Of a stretch of DNA of 64,000 bases, positions 33,352 through 46,863 are shown one piece after another. This DNA comes from Oscarella lobularis (taxonomy: Eukaryota; Porifera; Homoscleromorpha; Homosclerophorida; Oscarellidae): positions 1,612,001 through 1,676,000 of the forward strand of contig NC_089179.1 of NCBI RefSeq assembly GCF_947507565.1, read 5' to 3'. The notes beneath the pieces were generated by a model. The model made no database searches. It had not been told where the DNA came from and saw nothing but the letters and a program-made list of their open reading frames with translations. Both the position numbers and the translations under genes were made by a program. Position 1 is the first letter of the stretch. Each line of letters begins with the position of its first letter.

Positions 33352-35119
33352 ATGTCACACAAGAAATATCTTAGCATAATGAGGGATCAGAGTGCAGTTC
33401 TTCACTCGGCAAAAGATAAACGAAAGTCGCCTAAAGACGTTTATTTAGAAAAGAAGGGGTTCTTCCTCGGAGGAACCATCGGCTCAGGAGCCTACGCAAA
33501 AGTAAAGAGAGGCTACGACAAAGTCAATAAAAGAGATGTAGGCTCTTTTTTTACATTCAAAGTCGCACATTTTTTTGAACAGGTCGCAATTAAAATTGTT
33601 GACAAGTACAGCGCCCCACTCGAGTATCTAAGGAAGTTTTTTCCTCGGGAGCTTGAGCTTTTACGTCGCCTGAAGCATCCAAACATCGTACGTAAACACC
33701 ATCTCAAGAGTCGATAGATTTCGGAGACGTGCATATCTAGATCGGTTTGCACTGCGTCTTGGAAAGCGACGTTCACTATTTTGTTGTGCTTGAGCTGGCC
33801 GACGGGGGAGATCTACTTGATTACATTCGCTGTCACAGGACTGTACCCGAAACTACGGCACGACAATTCTTCAGACAACTCTGCAGTGGCATTCACTTCT
33901 GTCACGAACGAAATGTAGTTCATCGGTAAAAAGATCTTTGTCTCCTTCTCTCGTCAATGCAATTTTGTTACTTTGCACTTAGTGATTTAAAATGCGAAAA
34001 TGTCCTGTTGACGTATCGATCCCAAGTCAAGATTTGCGGTTAGGCCTGTTATGTATCAAGGGGAAAAGATGTCAAATCTGTTTGGACTAGATTTTGGATT
34101 TGCCACCAAATTCAGCAAGGGAAAGCTACTGACTACGTTTTGTGGTTCGTGTGCCTATGCCTCTCCAGAGATACTACAAGGAAGACGATACAATGGCGCC
34201 AAGGCAGACATCTGGAGCATGTAAGAAACAAACTGATCTGACTTTCTAATGACTCACACACCATAGGGGCATTATTCTCTACGCCATGATCTATGGCTGT
34301 CTTCCTTACGACGACACTCACGTAAAACTTCAACTGACTCAGATATACAGTCCAAAATTTCCAAGATACAAATCAGTCATTGGCGAATCTCAAAGAAAAG
34401 AGCCGATTTCTCGCAGTGAGTGACGTTTCTTGCAACAGTCACATTGTGGCCTATGAACTGATAGATTTACTGGAACTGATTCGTCGAATGCTAAGCGTTC
34501 TCTACACGGATAGACCTGACTCGCTTACCGTGCTGAATTCGTTGTGGCTTCAAGAAGGCAAAAAGGTCAGAGCACTATCAAAGGTGCGTCGATCCAATTA
34601 ATTAAAACACCAGCGTCGTATTTGTGAATCTTCCGTTATAAGGTCAACAAGTCATTTTCCTTTCCGGAGAAAGCATCAACGTCGTCATCAAAGACTTGTG
34701 CCGTACCGCCTATAAATTCTCCTGTTGTTCTTTTGAAGCGTACCGAACGCCAGAGCAAGAAGGAATCAACGCCTTGCTCGCCTATCATTACGCCGCTTTT
34801 TTCGTTGCGATCCGAATGCCTTCCTCCTGTTTCTAGTCCAGTGAAGAACAGAACGGAACTGAGAAGAGCGCATTGCATTTCGAGGGAGCGCAGAAAGCCC
34901 GTCGAAATGAAATTGAAAAGAGCGAATTGCATTTCAAGAGAACGCCGAGAGAGAAAGCCAGTTGAGGTGAAATTAAAAAGAGCGAGTTGCATTTCAGGGA
35001 GGCCGGAAATGAACTTGAGAATTTCAAGAGACGCAAGGAAAGCTCTGTTCTGTATCACGGCAAAAGAAGAGGAAAACCCAAAATCGATGCCCAATGTAAA
35101 TCTGTCGCAAAAACAATAA
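33352..35119 (+). CDS. testis-specific serine kinase-like protein kinase
   Basis: Ser/Thr kinase of the TSSK group (CAMK superfamily). The start MSHKKYLS is followed by FFLGGTIGSGAYAKVKRGYD (Gly loop), VAIKIVDKYSAP (VAIK Lys), FFPRELELLRRLKHPNI, FVVLELADGGDLLDYI, HRDLKCENVLL, DFGFATKF (DFG is restored by splicing across an intron after KIC), TFCGSCAYASPEIL (APE-like) and [22 protein letters not shown]. This pattern matches TSSK1/2/3. The C-terminal extension (~130 residues) contains near-tandem basic repeats (LKRANCISRERR). TSSKs act in spermiogenesis. It begins only 64 bp after the SNTX-like stop and ends 22 bp before CCDC138. An AATAAA overlaps its stop codon. Confidence 0.85.
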
Positions 35120-35141
35120 AGAACCAGACAAAGACAAAGAC

Positions 35142-37573
35142 ATGTCTAATTCCCGCGAGAGTGGGCGCGCGTTAGGGCGAGAGCTCAGCGCTCTCTGGTG
35201 CAAGAAAATGAGCGTTCGTAACGACAAGAGAGCTTTCCACGGCAATCCGTCGAGACGATACATCGAAGCGGAGTCGTTTCAAACAGAAGAGGAAGAAATG
35301 GAAGTAAGAATCGCCCTAGAACTAGCAAAAAACCGCACGAAAACACCGAAGTCGTCCGTAGGCGCCTCAGTCCGGCGACGAAGAGCTAGACGACTATTCT
35401 ACGGAAGCCGAAGCGACGATTCCCGACGACATGATGCAAATCCACGACGAACTCGCCTTCATAAGCAAGAAATTGCACGTAAGGACAGAGACTCTCGCAT
35501 AACTAGAAATCGATTTCGATTCGAGTCTGAAAACGACTCGTTGCACGCGCGAGAAGACGCGCTGCTTCGACGCGAAGAGGCGGTGAAAGAATTGGAGGAC
35601 GCCGTTCGAAAATCGCACAAATTATTGGAGAAATTCGCCGAAGAGGAAGTCAATAGAAGATGGACGAAAATGAGAGCGGCGAGCAAATTTAATATAATGA
35701 TCTAATTAATTAATTAATTAATTAATTGAAATAGGAGTATGAGAGCGAGAATCTTGAACGACAGGAACTGATTAGGGAAAAATCCAAAGAGGCAAAACGG
35801 CTTCGTGCGTCTTTTGAAATGGTGCAAGAGACGAATAGGGCTCTGAAGAAACAGGTAAGAGAACGATTGCCATTTACGTTAGGAAAGAAAAAAGGTTTTC
35901 TTTTCGCGTTAGATCGAAGAGTTGGAAGAGAAGAATCGAAAGCTGGAGACCCAGTTGGTCAGCACGCAAAAACGACTGACGAATCTGCAGAGAAAAAACG
36001 AACTCGCTTTGAGACAACGACAGCGTCAAACGGCGACGGCGATCGACGAAATCGGGTCGCCGCATCAGAAACGCCGCGGAAAAGGTTTTGATTGCGTAGA
36101 TACTTTTGTATTGATATTATTTATATGATTGATGTATAGCTTGTGACATTGAGCAGGAGTCGGCTCGACAAGCGGTGTCGATTCCGAAGCAGAAAATGAG
36201 TCACCCAGTATGTTCTTCACTGTTACATTACTTCATAGTTTACTTTTGTTTTTCCCAAGGCGCTTCCGTCTGGTGTATACGAGACTTTAGCGCTTTTGCT
36301 TGATTGGTTGTCGTCCCTCTATCTTAGTCAAAAATCGGTGCCATCTGTTTTGCCTATCACTCAGGAGAAGTGTTGCAAGGTAAATAGCGAGTGTGTCTTT
36401 AGTCTCTGCATTTATGACTCTTTCTGTGTCTCAGGTACTGCCTCATTTGGCTGAGCTGCTGCCGAGTCTTTCAGCTCACGGAACGAAATTGCAGTATCCG
36501 TGTCTCGAATTCGTATTCTGGTCACTCGTTTCGCTGGAATCAGGAAGAAAACACGTAAAATTTCTATCAGTTATTCTTCGACAATATCTTTACGTGGAGC
36601 GGGGTTTTCCAGAAAATCACGCTGTCGTCGACTTTGCGAAGGATAGGCGAAGAGTTGTACCATCCATCGGTGCGAAATATGACATCTTCTACTGGGTCCT
36701 TCTATTTCTTTGTAGAAGCAACCAGCGTTAGTCGACGCCTTGGAAGACGAGAGTGACAGCAGGCACCAATTGCCAGTGTCCTTCTTCCACAGCCGCAGTC
36801 TTCACATACGCATGCTATCCACTCTTATTGTACTGAAGACGTTGACTCAAGGTACGCTGCAGGTAACTGTAATCACCATTCAATCTATTTTTGAGCAGTC
36901 GATCATTTGGCTCACGGTTTCGACTCTTTGCGCGCGGATTTGAACGAGGATGCCGTAAGCGCGATATATTGTATTGAGACGCGTGGCTGGACTATTTCTA
37001 TACAAGGCGAAGGATATTTTTCTTCAACATCAAGGCTCAGCCGTTATTCTTCCATACATGAAAATGTCAGCAAGGGTAAGATGATCACGTAGTGCAAATT
37101 CTACATACAGTACGTCTTGTGGTAATATTATTTAAGGGGTTACTTAGCAGTGCAATAGACGTCTTTCTCCAGCTCTCAATGGAATCCGGTACAGACCTTC
37201 CTTTTCCTCGTTTCTCTACTCACTACGTATGCATTCTAGTTTTCTTGAATCAATTCCTTAAGAGCTGCAGCACTGATGACTTCTTTCGCTCTTCATCTGC
37301 TCTTCTAAAAGACCCCAAGTTCGACTCCAAACTCCAGGAAAAGTTATGTATCATACTCCAGCGTCTTTCAAAGATCAAGTAAGCCACAACAAACGCGATT
37401 CATTCGTATAAGTGCGGGGATATAGATCAAATCATCGTCTGTTTGAGGCATTTCAGCTGGGTCCTTTATTCCACGACATGCTGTGCACATCTAATCCGGA
37501 TCAGGCGTTCCTAACTCTAAACATTCGGTCTATATTATCAAATCTGAATCTACTTAAGTCCTCTAGTACATAA
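35142..37573 (+). CDS. CCDC138: coiled-coil domain-containing protein 138
   Basis: Centrosome/cilium-associated coiled-coil protein. The N-terminal ~120 residues are divergent. Then IHDELAFISKKLH, a coiled coil (REDALLRREEAVKELEDAV; EKSKEAKRLRASFEMVQETN; EENRKLETQLVSTQKRLTNLQRK) and the conserved C-terminal alpha-helical domain: SGVYETLALLLDWLSSLYLS, RMLSTLIVLKTLTQ, HGFDSLRADLN, KMSSKGLLSSAIDVFLQLSMES, LQEKLCIILQRLSKIK and SNPDQAFLTLNIRS. These match vertebrate CCDC138 in order. About 12 exons. One intron contains an ATTA repeat. Last residues KSSST, TAA at 37571-37573. It is the third member of a tightly spaced same-strand trio. Confidence 0.87.
35703..35727. repeat. TTAA/ATTA tetranucleotide run in a CCDC138 intron
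   Basis: Six tandem units just after an exon end; simple sequence. Confidence 0.75.
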
Positions 37574-37981
37574 TGACCCCGCTGTATCTATTTATCTATC
37601 CACAGTATGACTTCTTTCGATTTTGTCTCCAGAACATTACCTTTAACAGCAGGCTTTTGCTTTAAGAGACCGTTCTCGACGTCGCGAGCAAGACGTTTAC
37701 CACGACTACCACGAAACATCATCACTTTCCCCCACGGGCTCTATTCTTAGAAGCCGCCCAAGTAGAACGCGTACGAGCCAACGGAATCAACGCTGGAGCT
37801 GCCTCCAGTAGTCATATTAGTGTACGTAACCCATTAATTAAATAATCTACTATATATATCTTAGCTGTCGAAGGGGGTCTCAGCGTACACTGACGTTTGA
37901 TAATGCATAGGAGCCTTAAGCTTTCGAACGGTACATTTTATTTATTTCATTATACTGTACATTATTTACAACTGTCATGCT
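37574..37981. other. intergenic region after CCDC138
   Basis: About 400 bp between convergent genes. From ~37655, after an acceptor-like CAGCAG, a ~53-codon Arg/Ser-rich open frame (ALRDRSRRREQDVYHDYH) ends at a TAG. It may be an unassigned exon or chance. Nothing else is recognisable. Confidence 0.4.
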
Positions 37982-38737
37982 TTAGAGTCTTTTTCGGCAA
38001 AGATGCTGCATGAACCATCGGACGTGAATGATGGTAATTCCAATGCAACCCAGCGTGCACCAGAGGCACACAACTCTGTGCGAACTGCACCATCCCATTT
38101 GAAAGAACTTGACGACGGTAAACGTTGCCAAGGGAACGTAACCGAGAAAACGCACGCCACCGTAGATATAGACGAAGCAGCGACGCACGTACTTTTCGAC
38201 GACGGTATTTCTTGCCACCAGCATGACGTAGTAGGGCACGCCTCCCAATTCAGCGAGGAAAAAATGTGGTATGATGGCGGACGCCACTTTCATGTCCGTC
38301 ACGATTGGCGTGATTGGAACGAGCATTGCGATCGTGTGATGAACGGCGTATTCCAGCAGGGGGTTGGCGACGATGTCGATGAAATTGTAGGCAATTTGTG
38401 CGACGAGATAGGCTTCTATGTAGAGTTCGGAGGAGACGCCTTTGAGCGGCGGATAGAAGGGGTTCTCAAGAAAGTCGCTTGAGCTGAGCGTGCCGCTCAG
38501 AAGGATTGCCGAGTTTGATACGATGCCGAGCGCAATGCAGTAGAAGCAGCCGACCAGCTGTCCGGCTTTTCGTCGGCATCCTGTCAGACGACGGAGTAGT
38601 AGATGTAGACTCAGCCAAAACGCTGAAAAGAGGATAAACAGGCTGACAATTCTTGTCTGCCGTCGAAGAGGTTGTACGATGGGTAGAGCAATTGCGTCAA
38701 TCATTCTTTTGGTCTGCGAACTTCTCTGATGAAACAT
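37982..38737 (-). CDS. TLC-domain multi-pass membrane protein, paralogue 1 (intronless)
   Basis: Single-exon protein of about 250 residues with six to seven hydrophobic helices and the TRAM-LAG1-CLN8 pattern: LVAQIAYNFIDIV, the paired histidines in YAVHHTIAMLVP, FFLAELGGVPYY and YGGVRFLGYVPLA. TLC proteins include ceramide synthases and lipid-trafficking proteins; this one is more like the small TLCD/TMEM56 type than a ceramide synthase, because it lacks the Lag motif extension. It is clearly paralogous to the gene at 41592 (same motifs, same lack of introns). Start chosen at ATG 38737; the frame stays open to 38800 without another ATG. Confidence 0.8.
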   Translation of the reverse strand: MFHQRSSQTKRMIDAIALPIVQPLRRQTRIVSLFILFSAFWLSLHLLLRRLTGCRRKAGQLVGCFYCIALGIVSNSAILLSGTLSSSDFLENPFYPPLKGVSSELYIEAYLVAQIAYNFIDIVANPLLEYAVHHTIAMLVPITPIVTDMKVASAIIPHFFLAELGGVPYYVMLVARNTVVEKYVRRCFVYIYGGVRFLGYVPLATFTVVKFFQMGWCSSHRVVCLWCTLGCIGITIIHVRWFMQHLCRKRL

Positions 38738-38815
38738 TGTGTTGCTTTCTTTTATATAGCATGCAGCGTACCGGGGCGGTGGTAAAAATAGCCGGTCCAC
38801 GTGGACCCTGCATAA

Positions 38816-41193
<2,378 letters not shown>

Positions 41194-41591
41194 TTGCTAA
41201 TTCTTTTAATTTGCTTTCTGATTTTTTCTGCTAATACGGGACTGTGCGCCGGGATCCTTTCGAGGCTTCGTGCGTGAGTACGTCGCTCAGAGCTCAAACT
41301 AACGCCAACGCCAACGAATCGCGTCGGATTCGTATTCACTTCAAAGTAACTTTTGTTCGCTAAACGACGCACATTAATTAGAGCGCGCGTTCGTCGTTTC
41401 CGCCGCTAAACATAGCGTCCACGCGTTCGATCGATTCGCGAATCGATCCAAATCGAATCTAGCTAGCAGGCGAACGCGTGCAATCGATCGACGCATTCAA
41501 ACAATCGCGGCAACGCGATGCATTCGCCGCGCTCAGGTGATTCGACACGACACGCCTCTCCCTCTCGTAGGGTTACACACGTGATCGAACC
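41194..41591. other. intergenic region between PTEN and TLC paralogue 2
   Basis: About 400 bp with no convincing gene. It contains several ATCGAT/CGAATCG-like short palindromic words (41430-41500) and must hold the PTEN 3' UTR and the promoter of the downstream intronless gene. Confidence 0.5.
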
Positions 41592-42398
41592 ATGATGTCG
41601 ATTCTCCCATCCAACTTCTACGCGCGTCTATTAACACTAGACGCAATCTTCTCCATCGTCTGGGCGACCTATCATTATATCCTTCGAAAGACGCTGGGCA
41701 ATCGTCGCAAAGCGGCCGATATGAACAGCTTCACCTACTGCCTCATCGTCGGTCTCGTATGGAACGTCGGCATGATCTACAAGGGCATCTTCAGCACGTC
41801 GATGTTCTGGAAAAATCCCTTCTCCTGCCCCCTCGTGGGCGTGGCCGATTTATACGTCGAAATATATTTCGTCGTTCAAATCGCCTACAACGTCACGGAC
41901 GTCGTATTCGACAACGATCCCAATTTCTACGTTCATCATTTCCTCTGCATTGCCGGTTCGCTCACGCCCCTACTTCGACGATTCGACATGGCGTCGGGAA
42001 TGGTCGTCAATCTGTTCGTCGCCGAACTCGGCAGCGTTCCCTATCACGTTTCGCGCATGGCTAAGAATACGTTTCTCGAGGCGTTTATGCGTCGCGTTTT
42101 TCTCTATCTCTACGGTGGCACGCGACTTCTCTGCTATTTGCCGATGGCCGTTTTTGGTGCCGTGCGTTTTTTTCAGGTCGGCTGGACCGAGAATTTCGGC
42201 GATTCGGCGTGGAATTTCTGGTGCGTCGTCGCGTCGTTTGCCATGCTCTTCATTAACATTCGATGGTTCTTGCGTCATTGGTCGAAACGCGGGAAATACG
42301 AGGTGGAGGAGTCGACGAGTTCGGCGAATGGAAGCAGTCTAAACGGGACGACGTCGCACGACGAAACTGTTCGACAGCGAAGACCAGTTGCAAACTAG
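41592..42398 (+). CDS. TLC-domain multi-pass membrane protein, paralogue 2 (intronless)
   Basis: A 268-residue single-exon protein starting MMSILPSNFYARLL. The layout equals the minus-strand gene at 37982: VVQIAYNVTDVV, FYVHHFLCIAGSLTP with the TLC histidine pair, LFVAELGSVPYHVSRMAKNT, FLYLYGGTRLLCYLPMAVFGAVRFFQVGW and INIRWFLRHW. A hydrophilic Ser/Thr/Glu-rich tail of ~35 residues ends it. The catalytic or transport substrate cannot be told. Together with paralogue 1 it brackets PTEN in divergent orientation. Confidence 0.82.
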   Translation: MMSILPSNFYARLLTLDAIFSIVWATYHYILRKTLGNRRKAADMNSFTYCLIVGLVWNVGMIYKGIFSTSMFWKNPFSCPLVGVADLYVEIYFVVQIAYNVTDVVFDNDPNFYVHHFLCIAGSLTPLLRRFDMASGMVVNLFVAELGSVPYHVSRMAKNTFLEAFMRRVFLYLYGGTRLLCYLPMAVFGAVRFFQVGWTENFGDSAWNFWCVVASFAMLFINIRWFLRHWSKRGKYEVEESTSSANGSSLNGTTSHDETVRQRRPVAN

Positions 42399-42692
42399 GC
42401 GCACAGGTAGGTACAGAATTTTCTAGATGATTTATTATCAGAAAGACTAGACTAGTCACGAGCTACTAAGTCACTGATAAAAGTCTATTGAGTGTCCTTT
42501 TCATTTAACACGTTGTATCTGATTATTGTTTTCATATATATGATCTCTGACTATTTGATAAATAATTGTGTAGGCAATTAGGAGAGGCGCTTGTCCTTTG
42601 ATTTGGCAGGTGCACAAAGCGCGAGATTCCCGAGGAGCCAGCCGGCTTGCGCAGGGCAGTTGGAACCGCGAAGTCCGTTTGAGAACCACGTC

Positions 42693-44514
42693 ATGAATTC
42701 GTTCTTTCTTTATCTCGCCATCGCCATCATCGTCTCCGCACTTCCAACGTCCAGCGGTACTTTTACTCTCTTCTCACCACCTCTTCGTCGTCTATATGTG
42801 TGCTCCCCAGGTTTGACGTGCACCTGCACCAACTGTCCCCAAGCGACGACTTGCCGCGTTTCGAATCGTGGAGCGTGCTACGCGCACGTGTATGACCGCA
42901 AGCACGATCGCGACTACGACGACTATGACTACGACGACGACGACGCGTACGTGCATATCGTTCGAGGCTGTCTCGTCGAGCATACGGTCGAGTTTCACTG
43001 TCTCGGCGATGGCGACACGTCGTTCTGTTGCACGAAAGCCGACTATTGCAATCGGGATTGGATGCCGTCGGCCAATTCGACGACGACGACGACGGCGACG
43101 ACAAACGGTGAGTTCCATTTGAAAAAGTGGCGTCGTTACCCTAGTAACGCTTTTGCAGCGCCCCCCGGGGTGACGGCCGAACGAAGGTTTGCCGTCGGAT
43201 TGATTATCGGCATCGTTGCCGGTTGTCTCGTCGGTTTTCTTCTCCTCGTCTGTCTATTGTTGATTAAGATTCGAGCGACGTCGCATCGTCGTCGTCGTCG
43301 TCATCGTCGTTTGGATAACGAAGGAGCTCACGCGAGACGACGACGACGATCGAAAAAATCGTCCGGAGCCGGGACGAAAACCGATTTGGCGATCTGCTAT
43401 CGGTCTCAAACTCATTCGCTCAGCTCCGGTAGCGGCGCCGGCATTCCGCTTCTGGCGCCGCGCACCGTCGCGCGACACATACGACTCGTCGACGTCGTCG
43501 GAAAGGGTCGCTTCGGCGAAGTGTGGAAAGGTCAGTGGCAAGGCGAGTGGGTCGCCGTTAAGATTTTCCACTCGTGGGAAGAGCAATCGTGGTCGCGCGA
43601 AGCCGAATTGTACAAAATGCCGATGCTGAGGCACGAAAACGTTCTCGGCTTCAAAGCGGCCGACTTGAATAGCACGGGCGCGCAAACCCAACTCTGGCTC
43701 GTCTTGGATTATCATCCGAACGGCTCCCTGTACGAGTACTTGCACAGCAACGTTCTCACGCTCTCGTCCCTGCTCGTGCTCGCGCGAACGACGGCGAGCG
43801 GACTCGCTCACTTGCACACCGACGTCTGCGGACGATCGGGCAAGCCGGGCATCGCGCATCGCGATTTGAAATCGAGAAATATTCTCGTCAAAGCCGACGG
43901 TTCGTGTGCGATTGCCGATCTCGGCTTGGCCGTCTGCAACTATCCCGATCTCGAAGTCTGTCCGACGCGTTTGCGTTCGGGAACGCGACGGTACATGGCG
44001 CCGGAGTTGTTGGACGAGAGCATCAATAGGAAAGATTTCGATGCATTTCGACGAGCCGACGTATACAGTTACGGTCTCATATTGTGGGAAATGACGCGAC
44101 GTTGCTGCACGAAAGGTATCGAGCAATGACGATTCAATATATGATTCTCTATGTTTCCTTTTCTCTGCAGGTGTTGGTCGCTCAGGATATCAGCCTCCGT
44201 ACTTTGGTCTCGTGCCGAACGATCCGTCCTACAAGGACATGTGTACGGTCGTGTGTAAGGAGAAACGGCGTCCGACTATTGATAGACACTGGCTGGAGAA
44301 CGAGGTGAAAGTGCAATCGCTAAGCGGGGCGGGAAGGGCGACAATTATTTATTTTTGTTATTAGACTTTGCAAGTTGTTGTCAGGCTCATGTCTGAGTGC
44401 TGGAGTGGAAACAGCCGGGCTAGGCTGACAGCGTTGAGAGTGAAGAAGACGTTGCAACGTCTCACCGACGAGTACAATATCGAATCAATGAAAAAGAAAC
44501 TACTGCCTGACTAG
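42693..44514 (+). CDS. TGF-beta/BMP superfamily type I receptor (ALK)
   Basis: Single-pass Ser/Thr kinase receptor that phosphorylates R-SMADs. A signal peptide (MNSFFLYLAIAIIVSALPTSS) precedes a cysteine-rich ectodomain with CTCTNC and a terminal FCCTKADYCN, the three-finger fold ending. An inserted Asp/Tyr-rich loop sits between them. The membrane helix (VGLIIGIVAGCLVGFLLLV) is followed by a very basic juxtamembrane stretch and the GS box (LSSGSGAGIPLL). Kinase motifs: GKGRFGEVWKG, VAVKIF, HRDLKSRNILV, DLGLAV, GTRRYMAPELLDESIN and RLTALRVKKTLQRL. The L45 loop (ADLNSTGAQTQL) does not clearly match either the TGF-beta or the BMP class. Five exons or so. The upstream in-frame stretch begins at a TTG, so ATG 42693 is the start. 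Confidence 0.92.
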
Positions 44515-44607
44515 AACTACAACAGTACTCTCTATTTCAGGTAGGGTAGAGAGAGAGAGAATAGATGGTGAGCAATTCAAATTGTCGTGCACGGTTCACA
44601 ATATATA

Positions 44608-45831
44608 TTACTCCTCTTGAAGCGGTTCTTTAGATCCAGTCCACGTCGAAACGTACGCGAATTTCGCGCTGCTTCGGGTCGAACCGCGAGACAATGGAAC
44701 GCGTTGCAAGCCATTCGCCTGTCCACTTCCCTCGCTCTTGACGCTTCGTCTGTCGCCGGTCATCGGACGCCTGTTACTCAGCTGCGATTGCCGATTCAAC
44801 CATCTCTTCAAGTGAGCTTCGTTTTCGTCTGCACCAGATTGAGAAGGCTCTTCAGGTTCGTGATTTGCTGCCCCTACTAACGATGAAGCCGGATCCCACT
44901 GAGGTTTGTACTGAACCTGTTGGGTTTCCGGTCGCGACTTGTTGCCCTCTCTCGGCGTGGCATAGGTCAGCTCCCCCGTTGCAGCCATCCCAAGCATGTT
45001 CATCACCAAGTCCTTCTCTACATGCGCGTCTATTAGTCGAATTTGCGTGCGTGCGTGCGTGCGTGCGTGCGTAAGTAGCTACTTACCACTATCTGGTGCC
45101 GAACTGAGCCACGCCTGTATTGTAGGAATAGAATCCGTTTGCAAGATGCGGCAAAGCAACTCCAAAATCTAATAACGATTTAGAGACAAAACAGACAAGA
45201 CATCTCTTCATGATCGATACCGTCGTGTCGTCTAGTGCCGCTAGTACGGGATCGGAACGATTAGCGCTTCGCGACTGCAACAGCCTCGACTGACTCCTCG
45301 GTCCGTGCATCGTCGCCGGTCGACCCATCGCCGCTCTCGCAACGACGTGCTTCGTCAAACGCTCCAACTCCTCTTTCCATATAGGATCGTCTAATGACGA
45401 AAAAATTGCCAAACCAATCACCATGACAACGAACGAGAAAAACAAGACGTACCCGGTCCTCCTCCTCCTCCGCCGCCGACGTACCCAGGATACTTAATCA
45501 TTCCGCTTTTGGAACCGTATATGCGCGGATCGAATATCGGTTCGGGCAGGGCCGATCGATGTCCGTCGAATAGGCCGTCCTGAACGCAGCAGATCGGCGC
45601 GTCGAGCAAGCCTTTGATGTGCGTCACGCGGCTCGGATGCGGATTATTTCGCGCGAACAGCGAATTCTTTGTGAAACGACTTGGAAATAGTCTTTGAAAG
45701 CTGTTCGCTTGCTCGGGGTAGTATCGTCGCCTCGAGGGCGGTAGCGGCGGCGGCGGGTAGGTGCTGCGCAATTGCGATCGATCGTGCGGCATTCGCAAAA
45801 GGCAGTCTTCTCCTATCTTGCTCTCCGTCAT
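44608..45831 (-). CDS. TBATA: TBATA/SPATIAL family protein
   Basis: Protein of the SPATIAL family, described in vertebrate thymus, brain and testis; molecular role unclear. Recognised by LFARNNPHPSRVTHIKGLLDAPICCVQDG (vertebrate HNPHPxxVTHIQ..PVCxVxD), then WKEELERLTKHVVARAAM and SIMKRCLVCFVSKSLLDFGVALPHLA. The N-terminal ATG (45831) is MTESKIGED. A seven-glycine run precedes the first intron. The C-terminal exon is charged and disordered. The last intron carries a GCGT microsatellite. It is head-to-head with RPS14 (about 210 bp). Confidence 0.75.
45045..45072. repeat. GCGT tetranucleotide repeat in a TBATA intron
   Basis: About seven GCGT units within the intron, ending next to a TAAGTAG stretch. 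Confidence 0.75.
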
Positions 45832-46040
45832 TCCTTTCGAGTTTTCGACGCTGTACACACTGACAGTTGCTAAGTGCGCGAGAGGTAAAATGACCCTATT
45901 GCTTCCGTGTCAAGACACGTGAGCGAATGCGCGTGCGCTACCTATCGGCCATCGGGTGCTTCGTTCTCGCGAATCCGTCGATTTCGAGTCAATCCTTTGC
46001 TTGCTCGATTTGCAAAGCGGTCATCTGTCTTACTTGAATC

Positions 46041-46714
<674 letters not shown>

Positions 46715-46863
46715 TGGGGAGAAAAAAACACAGTGCAAGTGAGTGCATGGATGTTTGACTGTATAATCCGGGACCCAATAAAAGAAGCAAGAAATAGAAA
46801 AAATAGTCCTGTATACATGGCATGTACCAGACTGGTAAGTCATCGCGTGTTCGTGTGTAACTG

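Noticed and set aside
33265-33385. In-frame splice joining the SNTX-like protein to the kinase
   Set aside because: A phase-compatible GT...AG pair exists, but the donor is weak, and the kinase has its own ATG in a normal position; listed instead as unusual spacing.
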